A stretch of DNA of 64,000 nucleotides from Psettodes erumei (Eukaryota; Chordata; Actinopteri; Pleuronectiformes; Psettodidae): NCBI GenBank assembly GCA_016785225.1, contig JAFBJZ010000112.1:1736001-1800000 (forward strand). Reading direction: 5' to 3'. Below are positions 47,287 through 59,184 of the stretch, in pieces. A model generated the notes under the pieces. That model was not told where the DNA came from. It was given only the letters and a program-made list of their open reading frames with translations, and searched no databases. Within the stretch, counting starts at the first letter, position 1. The number at the start of each line of letters is the position of its first letter. The position numbers and the translations under genes were made by a program.

Positions 47287-50200
47287 TTAAATGAATTTAA
47301 ATTCATCTGAATAACTTGAACTTTATTAGAGAACTCTGGACTTGTAAACTTTTTTTCACATTTAGAACTGTGACTAAATCTCTATTGAACTGTTGCTCCA
47401 TCTGGCAGTAGTTTGTGTCTGCTATATTTGAGTCCACAGATTATTTCAAGAGAGAACACCTGTCATAACACTGTATGTGGGCCGCCAGGACTTTTGTGCT
47501 GTAATATCCCCGTCAAGTGCAACTTTCTAATGTGTTGGGAAAACATTGAGGGTGACACTTTGGGGGGGTCAAATTTTATTCAAAACAACTGTGCGTGACG
47601 TGCTGCAGACAATGCCAGTACACCACTACATATATTATATATAAATAATACAAAGCAGCTGGCCTGAATAACTTTAGCATGAATAAAATTAATTTAACAC
47701 CATTTTAAAGAAAGAAATACTTCAGTAAAGTTAACCTCACCTTCACTGAGTTGGATGACCTTTCCACAGAAAATTTCTAGTGTGTGCCTGGCTGTGGTTA
47801 TTTGAGCAGTCCAGGGACACATCAGCTAGAAGACTGCCTCTACATGTTCCAGCCTCAGCCTCTGTTGGACTGCATCTGCTTTTCCCATTTATAAGTCCTG
47901 TTGCATTCATTTTTACAAACATTTCTATCAATAGAGTCTATTTTTCAAAAACTATAATATTCCCCATTAATTCATCTGGAGCAGAGCTGAATTTCCACCA
48001 TATTTGGAATCTGTTATTTCATTATATCACTATAATTCCTTTCCTTAATTTGCATATATGACACAGAATCCTTCTGCTGACTGTAATTACTTGCTGCCTC
48101 ACTAAATCAGGTGCTAATTACATGGGAGCACAAACTGAATGAAAGGTGGAGCGTAAATTTGCCCCATGCTTTGACAGATCGACATACATCTGTCCCTCAG
48201 GTCTTTCCCTGGAAAAGTCCTCCTGTACCCAGGAAGTGATGGAACAGTTTGGTTGTAAAGACAAGAGGAAGACCTGGGTGCTGAGCCCAGGACAAATAAG
48301 ATCATTCTTCATGAAATGATACATGACTGGACATCTGATGGCAGTGATATAGCCAAGAAATTATCATAACAAGTTCTTAACACCACAGTTACAAAATGTA
48401 AAGAAAATTTCAGAAATCAAACCCCTGGTTTCATGGCTGCAGAGTGCTACAATCGTGACTGTTGTTTGTGCATGACAGGATCAGCATCTTAACACAGAAG
48501 AACAATCGCCCGTCACCAGTTAGTCAGACACTGAGTTCAAAGTGCTGACAGGCAGAGTGGAAAAGAAAAGTGTAGCTAAACTAAAGATTTCCCCGCAGGC
48601 AACTTGACACCAGGTAACCTGTTCTCCTGCTTAATTGCACCTTACAGTTAAGAGTCATTTTCTCAGGTCCAGGTAGGGGGGGCTGCTCTTGATTTGCTTT
48701 TAGCAACCCCACAGACCAACACATTCTCCAGACAAGGCTATATTACACTCTAATTAATTCTGTGGCTAGCAATACTCAGAGGTAAGGGTGATGTAGGTAT
48801 GCAACTCGCAGCACAGGTCTGCAGCACTGTAACTGTAATGAAATACAGAGTGCAGGAGCCACTGTAAACTCGGAGCTTACCTGCGTCAGGAAGATTTGTT
48901 TGTTTCCTGTGATTTTTGGAACATTATCTATTTGTGCTTTCTTCAGTCATTCTGTTAGGTGTCTAAACTGTGTATACCTAGTTTGGCATCGTGACTCTGT
49001 GAGCACTATCACAGCAGCTGGTTCTGTCTGTGGAGCGAGTTTCCATTTTCACATACACTGTGCTGTAGGATATGAAGAAACGAGTAATCACAGCTTTACA
49101 GTAGATGGAAACCCAGAGTGTCTGTCAAAGCTGTGCTCACCACCACTGCATGCTTTGCCTTTTCATCACACTTGAATAGGGATGGGTAACACTGTTACTT
49201 TACTCATGTCTGTGTACAGGATATGTAAATACATGAAAATCAAAAATAACATTTGTAATGGCTTCTTGTTTAAATTCTGTTGTTTGGTGTAAAAAATACA
49301 TTATCTCTGATTAGTCTGCTTGACTAATTGTGATAATGTTGGTCAGACATCTGAGCTTTCAGTCACGGGCATGTTAAAGTGAATTAATAAAATTTCTGAG
49401 GAGTAACACTTTCAGTTTCTAATAATATATAAACATTGATGCTGGGTTCTTCAAAAAAGCAAAAATTAATATGCTGTTCTCTGCTTCTTCTGTTGAATGT
49501 CCAGTTACTCAGTTAAATGCAGCTCTTCTAATTAATGACAGTTTGTGGATGTTCTTGGTCTGAGGAGGATCCTAATCTATGTGATTTCATTTTATGAATG
49601 GATAGTTAGGTGGCTGGAGGAGGGGAGGGAGAAATATGACTCATAATAAGAAAAAACAGGTGAGACATGACACGAATTCCACTTGTCAGGGTTACTGTAA
49701 AATCAGCCGTTCTAGTGTTTACCCCAGAACCACAAAGGTTTATTCTACATTTTCTAACCCTGCCACCAGGATAATGTGATGAAGGGTTTTCATGGATTGG
49801 AGAAGAGCTTTGTGGAAAAATTATTTCATATTTAGTCTACATGGAAAAATGCAATATAGTCAATAAAGTCTGTTGCACATTTGTGACATGGCTTTCCCCC
49901 TCTCCCCCCTCATAAATTATGAGCACCGTTTTATTGAGTCTTTAACAGTTGTTTATCAGGAGTTCATCACATGGACTCAGATATTTAGAAAAGAGGCTCT
50001 CAGATGATCACAGTTATGACAGACTTCCACTCACAGCCAAACTATTGACCATGCTTGTAGACAAACAGCTGCCTTCAGCAGAGCAGCAGTTATCTTCAGA
50101 CTAATGCATTATTAAACTAATAATGTTGTACTATTACCAACAACCTTATTATTCGACTGGCAGCCTGTCAAGGGTGTAATGTAAATTATCTCAGGTGCAC

Positions 50201-51170
50201 AATGATATTTCCTTTATTTTTTGAATGAAGCCTCTGTGCAAAACAGTGATGCGTGACTTTGGTCATTAGCTAAAATTTAGTTGATTCCCAGCACCTAATA
50301 ATCTGCAAATCTGAAAAAGTCAATTTCTAATTTGTAGTATTAGTAGTAGTAGGCCACAATTCCTGTTCCTGTCAGCAAGTTTAAATTTAAAGTTGTGCTA
50401 ACTGAAGAACTGAAGAGTTCATTTACAGGGTAACTTGTACATCAGAGATGTGCTTATGTGGAATTAACATCCTGCAGCACAGCTTCTTTCACCACCCAGA
50501 GAGACCTGCTTGTTTGTTTCCAGGAGCACGGCTCCTCTGCTCAGATACAAACTCTGCAGAAGTTCTCAGGGTTCAACGTATCATATCCCCCGGCCGAACA
50601 TAATATCAGTAAATTCCCGGTAATGATGGGCGAGACTGTTGTATTCAGATCTTCTTGTGTGAGGGTTTCAGTCAGCAGGATGCCACCTCTGCTCTGACTG
50701 AAGGTCAGGGGGAATGACTGAGATCAGCAGTGCTGGCAAGCTTAGGTCAGGCCGAACAGCGTGTAATCAGGAGGGATTAAATTGAAACACATTTGGATTC
50801 ACCTTCATCTCAGTAATATCTGCTTCTTTCAAAACACGCTGACTGCTCCGGCTGAGGACACACAGCATCAGCTGCTGCCTGTGCCCCGCACACACCCTTC
50901 CTTCAGACGTTAAACCACTCCCCAGGAAAAAAACACAGATCCAGCACACAAATGTCAACATCATATGCAATTATTTTCAAACACACAGACACACACCCAT
51001 ATACATGCACGGCATAATCCCGCCGAGGTTCATTTCTCCTGTTACAAAGATAGGGTTATTGATGTGATGGGTCACATTGCAATTTAGAGGCAATTAAATG
51101 GTAATGAATGTGCTTAGATGAAACCTGTGTCTGGAGGGCATTTGCAGTGTATGGTGGAGATGATATACTA

Positions 51171-51172
<2 letters not shown>

Positions 51173-51206
<34 letters not shown>
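51173..51206. repeat. (TG)n microsatellite
   Basis: About 17 TG units. A short (AC)n run follows at about 51215-51226, so the two can pair as a hairpin. Confidence 0.93.
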
Positions 51207-51209
<3 letters not shown>

Positions 51210-52214
51210 GACATACACACACACACGTTAATGTAGCTTTAAGACAGAAAAAACATAACTCAGAGAAAAGTGTCTTTGAGCATGGCAGCCATTAGAATAC
51301 TTTAAAAGATATGATAATGTGTAGACCTGTTTGCATTCAGTGCACAGTGAGGCACAGAGCCATGTGTACCTAAATGATCAACAAACTGCTTAATGGTCAG
51401 ATTTATTTCCTCTTCATTCATCCAATCAGACACAGGTAGAAGTGGCGTGAAATTAACCGCCATCACGGGCTGACAATGACTGACCCTCTTTTTTTTTCTC
51501 CAATATCTTGAACTTGCATAGAGGACTAAACACTGGGTGACAAATTTATTTCTAACAAATGATCTTTTCAAGTGGAACAGGTTTTAGTTTCAACAATCAA
51601 TTAAGGAAAATTCACTTTGCCACTCAGTGAGCACAATCATTTTGTGGCCAGTTCAGTGCAGATTATTGCAAGCAGTGGGTACGGTGAAATTTCATCACGG
51701 ACGGATACACCTGGTGAGTGCGCTCCAGTATAACGCATAAGTCATTGATTTTTAAGCTTGGGTTATAAAAAAGAGTGGAAGATGCAGTTATTCTACATTT
51801 AATAATTATTCTTGTAAATAAGAAGTGTTGTGTTACACACGTCATCTGGATTAAGCAAAGCAAACACTGATATTTTCTGAAGTGGTAAAACTGCCAAACC
51901 ACTATATAATATGTACAGTGTGTTTTGAGTTTAAGAAATATACAAAAGCATTACAATCTAAAACAGTGGCACTGTCCTGTAAATGTCTTGACTATATAAA
52001 AACTGAACATACCATACTTTACATCAGTATTTTGGGATGCACATATACCAAAACCAGTATCCATTATTTGTTGAATACTATGCTCCTGTACTTGGACTTG
52101 TAATCATAAAAATACTCCTAATACCACTTTACAGCAACATGACAATGACCTCTCATACCAACTGAGTGGACTGAAAATGCAGTACATCTCAGTTCATTCA
52201 TTGCCCTGCCCGCT

Positions 52215-52246
52215 CGCTCTCTCTCTCTCACGCCCACATGCTGATA

Positions 52247-52278
<32 letters not shown>
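52215..52278. repeat. (CT)n and (CA)n microsatellites
   Basis: A CT tract at 52215-52229 and a (CA)n tract of about 14 units at 52250-52278, separated by 20 bp. Confidence 0.92.
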
Positions 52279-55200
52279 TTTGATTGTGATGGAAAGTGAA
52301 AGTACCCATACGTGATCCCTGCACACACCGTCCAAATGGTTCTCAGTATTTTATTTGGTATGAAGTAAAGTAGTATTGGTGCATCCTTATCAGTATTTAA
52401 AAATAATCATTGATTGATCAGTATAGTACAGAATCTGTAAAATTGTAAAACACAAGTAAATTTTTTTTTCATATTCTTATTAACATATAGATATCTAACC
52501 ACCCACACCCAGCAAGATAAGGAAAAATGTTTTTGTCATGCACAGATGTGTTTCCCTAAAGGGACAAAGCCTAGCGTTACAAAGGAGGAACTTATAGCTG
52601 TATTTTCACGTTCATTAGGTCTCCCTAACCTTCCAAACCTGACCAGGTTGTACTGCCTAACTGTTCTCCTAGGTGTTTTTAATTAGTGAGGAATCCTTGT
52701 TATGTGAGGCAGATGGTACAATCCTCTGTCTTTTGTTAAAGCCACACTAATTAGGATTCTCCAAGAAAATGCGTCCAACCAGAATCCTTAACAAGGGAGC
52801 CTGCTCAGCCAAGTAATAAGAAACCTGATGTCTCCAACACAGCTCTCACCTTGAAATGTGAAAACAGATACCTGTCGGTTCTTCAGCACGGACCTTTTGT
52901 CAGTGGTGAAGGTAAATGTGATAATGTGGTTGGCTTTAGTTTGGTTATTTTTAGTATGACTACACAAAGTCATTATCATTTTACAGGACTGGTAAAAAAA
53001 AACCCAAAGTGATTATTGCTCATTACTAAGATATCAACTGTTATTAAATTAAAGAACAGCTGAGTGACCAGAGGAAAGCAGTGCACGAGACACACACACA
53101 CACGTCAGTACCCTCTGGGCCTCCCAGCACTTTGAAAGCAGGACATTGAAGAAGATTTGCAAGCGCTCTCATCCAGATCCAGATACCTCCGTCTAAACAG
53201 GCACAGATGGCAGATTAAGGAAAATATGGCCCAGAATGAATCTAAATTAATTCTGGCTTTTTCCCCCGAACAGGGTCTGACAGAAAATATGGCTGGTGTG
53301 GGGTTTTAACATTCAAACACATTGTTATACACACCATCTCTACAAAAAAGGGTTTCCTGGTTTTAATATCTCAAACAGCAAACTGTGTCAGAATAAGAAT
53401 TCTATTCATGTTTTTCAGAGACAGTTACTAATGGCTGATCAAATAGTCTTATAGTTTTTTGCGTGTTTGCAGTTTATAAAGCAGTTTAAGTCTTTTAAAA
53501 TTAAAATTCATTAAAAGTCATTTATAAACACCATATTTACTGTTTTTAAGAATCACAAGTTCTTTTATCATATTTTATTGACTTTTGAATTTCAGGGCTT
53601 TTTTAAAATTCTTGGTGACTGATGAACCATGCCCCGCCTCCACAGTAAAACCTTTTTCACTCACATTTTACAGAAAATAGTGACAGTCCCAGATCTGTCA
53701 GGCTTTGCTGCAGCTTTTGCGTTGCTGCTGTGACACCCACGTCACAGGCTATGATATTTGCAGAAGAGGTTTCATTCAAACTAATGAGGGGAAGGCTGGA
53801 GCATGTGACATGCTAAAACATTTATGCACTAACAAGCCTTTGCATTCAACAGTTGACCTGTATTAAAATAAGTTATTCCTGTGGAGGTTCATGTTTATTT
53901 GCGCAGTTGCTTTCCAAATGCATACTGTAACTCTAAGGCCAAACAAACGAAGGCATTTCCTTCCTCAAACATTTTCAAAGGCAATGGTTATTTGTTTTAT
54001 GTTATATTGTAGTTTAATTTTCATGTTGGCATGTAGTGTTCTTTCTCTCCTTTTCATACACATCACATACACATCAATTGTTGATAACCAGGGGTAAATG
54101 TTAAACTGAGGTTATGTTACACATTTTGAAGGCACTTCAAATTTGCATCCCTGCCTCTTCATTTGGTACTGTATGCAATGCATCCCTCATGAACTTATAT
54201 GCCTACATGAGTGCATGGGCAAGCAAAAGCATGAGAGACAAACAAAACAGGAGGGTTAGTTTTGTAGTCGATGGTCTTTTTCTTCCCCTCTCTGCTGCTG
54301 AAATTTCCAAAAGTACGGAAATGAGAAGACTGTCATAACTGCAAACAGAAAAGTGGAGAATTCAGCTGGTCTGATACTTATTGGTTGCTTACCTTGGGAA
54401 AGGACAATATGTATAAATCACTAGACTTTCCTAGTGTGCAATCAATAATGGTTCAATAACTCCTCATCTCCCCTGTGTACTAATGGCCAAAGCTGGCTTT
54501 ACAGAAACAAACAAGCCTGTGCTGAGAAAGACAACTCAATAGTCTGAGCTTCCTTCTTCAATTATGTGGTATTACTCAAACAACAAAGAGATACCAGTAC
54601 AAAGCTGCTTCATTTTCCATTTGGTCAGGTTAGGGTGCTTTGTGTTCGGCCAGCTTCAGTCGCTTTTTTAAAAAGAACTAATATGGACATCATAATTAGA
54701 GAGAATAATGCATCACTTAATTCAGTTTGCTTTTCAAGATGGCATTAATAATGGGAAGGTGAATGGAATTTTCTACCTGAATTATTTTCATAAATCTTTA
54801 TAATGAAGTTCACTCCCCTGTTGGCTCTAAATGTCACACCTTGAACATGGTGCCTTTCTCTCAAACCAATTAATCTTTAGGATGAACTCTTTCCCTTTTC
54901 CAATAACAAGCTCTCTATTATAGTCAGTTGTCTTTCTGACAGTTTTCCTGCCTTGTCTATATTATCATCTTAATCTTACAAGATGAAGTACAGAAACCTC
55001 TGACTGTAGTTCATCCAGGCAATCTTCCCCCAGAATAAAATTATCAAAGAACGGCCATTTTCTGTTTACAGCTTAAATTCCAACTGTTCATAAAATAAAA
55101 GCACAGCTCTGCCTTAGTGTACACACCCATAAAACACACTCAACAACACACAATATGTGATCAATTTCATTAATGAATTTCCCTGAAATATAGTAATTCA

Positions 55201-55639
55201 GTATTAAAACCAGTCAAAGGTGTTCTCAGAAATTACAAACAAAAAAACAGTTCAATTCAACTGCACTCTATAGCTAATCTTAAAATTTAAAAAATTAGTT
55301 AAAGACCAATTTCATGTTTGAAAAAACTTAAACAGATATGACAATAATTTGAAAAAATCACAACTATTACAGTTTCTGTGGTCAGCTCCTCTCAAGTTCG
55401 ATGATGTAGACATTAACTTGATGAGATGAGGAAACAGCAGCAGTTCTGTTGCAAGGCTTGTGTGCCTGTAGCCCACTGGCTGCGGAGGGAAGACAGAACA
55501 GACCACTGCCTGAGCTGCAGTACAGCAAGGACCATGTTACTGTCTCAGGAGGTCAGAGTTTTTGTTTCACACACTGCATGCTATTTATTTTCAGTGATCA
55601 TGTGCCCAGATATGGAGCCACCCTGAATTCACCTCAGAC

Positions 55640-56414
55640 AGGACAAGAGGAAGCAAAGCCTGAAGATGATGTTGGGAGATCAAATCAAGTATTTCATGCT
55701 GTGGATTTCAGAAAACTCACAAGCTCTATTTCAAGACAATCCTGTATTAATGGGAGAATGTTTAATGCTGAACAGATGTGCCTGGATGTGAAAGACACAG
55801 AGGTGGAAGATGCTGCAGCAGTATCTCAGGTCTACAGTCTTCAGTGACCTGTCACCCAATATGGAACTGAGCAATCATCTTCCATCATTCATCCAATCTG
55901 TCAAAGAGAATGGTCCAACAAGTTCTTCACTGTGCATACACATAACCTGACGTCAACCAAGCCCCCTCCACCAGACAAGAGAATAGGGTGAAAAGCTTCC
56001 ATCTGCAATGCCTGCACTACACTCCGCACATCATTTGGAAGGAGAAAGTATCCAACACTGAAATGTCATGTTTGCCTTGCTGAGCCAATGCCGCTGCAGA
56101 TGCTTTGGTCATGTCCACAGGATGGCAAGTTGGCTGGCCGTGTCCCTATGACATAAAGCAGATAGGCATCGACCCCAGAAGTTGGGAGGAAGCTACTATG
56201 ATTGCAGCGTTTGTAATCCGTTGCTGCAGGAACTTGTTGTCTCCTCTTCTTACCGCAGCAGAAGAGACAGAAGAGGAAACTATGATCAGTGGCACCCTCT
56301 TCTGTGCCAGGGTCATCTTCATTCATCCATGCCAAATGCAGTAGAGACAGCCACTCCACACTGGGGCTGCACTGTCCCAATCAACGCTACAAGAAAATCA
56401 ATGGTCAGCCCTGA
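55640..56414 (+). pseudogene. Decayed LINE (non-LTR retrotransposon) reverse transcriptase, 3' part
   Basis: Four blocks in LINE order, in shifting frames, match the C-terminal part of this RT type. First, a degenerate VFHAVDFRKLTSSISR-like block (about 55690-55740). Second, NRVKSFHLQCL through KEKVSNTE (55982-56062), resembling RLNxFHLRCLRxILxITWQDKVxNTE. Third, SQCRCRCFGHVHRM (56080-56124), the RLRWFGHVxRM motif, then IGIDPRSWEEA (56162-56194). Last, HAKCSRDSHSTLGLH (56328-56372) with a stop at 56412-56414, a worn CxxCxRDCHSRIGLxSH terminal zinc motif. The frames differ between blocks and stops interrupt them, so it is inactive. The clade (RTE, R4/Dong or relative) is not decided. Confidence 0.75.
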
Positions 56415-58658
56415 TGGAAGGATGCCCACTACTAAGTTTGCAATGAGGCTGTCACACGCAGGAAAACTGTCCTCTCTGTTTTTCATTTCTTCTTGCTTTT
56501 TGACATCAGTGCCACTCCTACAGCAATGTATGCAATAGTAAAACATCTATTAAAGTATCTGAAAGTCTATTTTTTAAGCCTACACAACTATCTACAGGGT
56601 GATAGTGTAGATGATATGCTAGTACTCTTTGCTTTTGTAATTTTAAAGAAAATGTACTGTAATATAAACACCTCCTTGAGTCCTGATTGAATCATACTTA
56701 TTTAACCTTGTCTTGTTGTGCCGTCATCCACAAAAGCACTTCATTAACAAAAGAGAAAACCACTTAATTACTTGACCCTGAGAATTCTTTGAAGCACCAC
56801 AAAAGAAAAGGTGAGTGTTTAGTTCAATTTTCTGTTTGTGTGCCTTGAATTCAAATCCCTGCAGATAATGAGGGCATTAAGGAGACAAGTATGAGGGGGT
56901 CTCACCTTGAAGTACCACTTTCATTTCCTCATGAGCCAGTTTACTTTGAGGCAATTAAGTCACAGGTTGGAATAAGTTGGTGGTGCTCACAGTCATATTG
57001 TGAGAGGGGGAAACAACAGAATGCACCTCACCTCTCTGAACTGTTTGCTGCTTTTTTTTGCCTTGAGAACAAATTATATGCAATAACAAGAGGCCAATGC
57101 AAAGAGAGGCCGCTTTGCCCTTACTTCAGCTACAATAAATAGCTCGGGCCCCCACCACATTCGTCATATTGATTTTTCTTTAATGATATGCACAGGAAAG
57201 TAATTTCCTTGTCTCTGCATTGTCAGCAGTGACAAATCAGATTTTCCTGAGACGACCGATTCCATACCTCAAGGAAATGCTCAGCTACAGATACTGGTCA
57301 TCCAAGTGACACAGACATCACCTAATAGCTCGTAGAGGGGCAATCTCTCTCTGCATGCTGGAATGGAATACTAAGTGTATACTACCTCCACTGTGCCCTT
57401 GGTTTTTTTTTAAAGCAGTACATGCACCCAAGGCAGGGCATTATGAACACACCATCTCTTTATGAGGGTAAACACTTCTGCTCATATTCTACAAAAATAT
57501 TCATGACCAGATATTTCTTTATGTGCTAACAAAAAATACTGAGAGGGGAGAACTCCACTGTGCAGCCAGGTTCTTTGTATTTCCCACCTCAAGTGCTGAC
57601 TAAAGCCACAACAGTTTGCAAAGAAAACTGACCTCAGTTCATCACTACATATTTCTTTTTACAATGATGTATCAGCAGGGAGGATTCCAGCCAGATTGTG
57701 GTGTAGTTCTCATTGACCAATAAAAAGTGGAAAAGGTAAAACCAATAGTTTATGTATTGTCTGTGGGATTTTCACATGCTTGTGCTCATATTTAACTTTG
57801 GCTAAGTGTAATTTGAATATCTAATCAATCATGCCATATTGAAGTTGAATGCTAATCGCCCCCGGCTCATTACTATTTCACGAGGTGGCTCCATTTATGA
57901 AATGTCACTCAAAATAGTGTACCCACAAGCCAATCGATATTGTCCGTCTTTCCGTCTGAATGTTTCATTTGCTGTAAATACAGAAACAGAGAGATATGGA
58001 TTGGTGGCAGGGAGGTGGATGCCCACATGTGGTTTCCGTGCCGGGTGGGGGCACACTAGAAAAGGAATTGATCAGTGATGGGGCTCAGTATACAGTTTCC
58101 TGGTGGCCTGGTCAAAAGCCATGAGCAAAGCCGACTGGGGACAGACGTTTTGGAGTCAACTCATGACCTTTGAGGTTGGTCTGAAACCGAGCTATTGATA
58201 GAAGAACAGATACGGTTACTTCACAACTGGAACTTGTCATTTTTCAATAACTGATATCAGGCTGTGTACACCATCGTTCAGATAGAGAGAGGTGCCACAG
58301 CATCTGCTGGAGTAGAGGCTTGTATAGGACATGTATTTGTAGATGTATTGTAATTCTAATTTCTTGTCTTACTTTGAAGCAGAAAACAGATATTATCTAA
58401 ATCATTGTATTTACTAGCTCCCTGTGCACATAATATCATATGTAAACTTACTTTGATGGGGGTGATATTACCACCTTTATTAAACTCCAGCAGATGTCAC
58501 TGAAGCCATTGTTCTTGCAAATAAGCAGAAAACCAACAAGACATGTATCCAGCATGAGCAACCACATACAGTAAAAACACTGATTGATATGGTCATGAAA
58601 ACAAACCAGTGTCAAACAAAGCAGAATAACAAGGATACAACTTTTTTCTGTTTTTTTT
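56415..58658. other. No gene recognised
   Basis: Unique-looking AT-rich sequence. The short open frames (maximum 83 codons) have no recognisable motif. Simple repeats are absent. Confidence 0.55.
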
Positions 58659-58662
58659 CTAA

Positions 58663-58894
58663 CCCTGTAACGCCAAACATATCATATTTGATACATGAGT
58701 TTTTCAGCCCCTGCACATGAGCAGTGTGATTATTTTTTTCCCTGAAAAACCAAATATGATACAAATTGAAACTCATATGGAAAATGATATTTGAAATTTT
58801 TTTGGGTTTGTTTGTTTAGAGGGACCAATAAAGGCTCCAAGTTCAAAGAATTGGATTTTTCTGTCAATTATTTAATGGTTTGGGCATTACAGGG
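58663..58894. mobile_element. Second TTAA-type MITE (piggyBac-like)
   Basis: The left end, CCCTGTAACGCCAAAC, and the right end, GTTTGGGCATTACAGGG, are inverted repeats with one substitution and one indel. TTAA follows on the right (58895-58898) and CTAA precedes on the left (58659-58662), consistent with one mutated target-site copy. The 232-bp interior is non-coding. Confidence 0.75.
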
Positions 58895-58898
58895 TTAA

Positions 58899-59148
58899 AT
58901 ATGCATCTGTATAGAGTCTGAATTCACCATGAACAGGAAAATACACGGCTAACAAAATGAATACATGCTTCCCTCTGGGTCAGAGCTCTGCAGAGATGAG
59001 ACTCTGTGAATAGACCCTCAGTTGTCCCCTTGTTAAAACTACCAGTAGGCCTTGTAGATGAAAAGAAAGTGATATATTATTGATGTCAATTTTAAGACAC
59101 AATCCAGGAAACATAAGCTTGCACAGTTCGCAGTTTCTGTTAAGTGTT

Positions 59149-59184
<36 letters not shown>

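Larger units (their letters stand above)
47291..55630. other. Gene-poor stretch, no gene recognised
   Basis: It contains only short unlinked open frames. Visible items are (TG)n at 51173-51206 followed by a short AC run, (CT)n and (CA)n tracts at 52215-52278, and the second copy of the shared 18-mer at 51672-51689. Confidence 0.55.
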
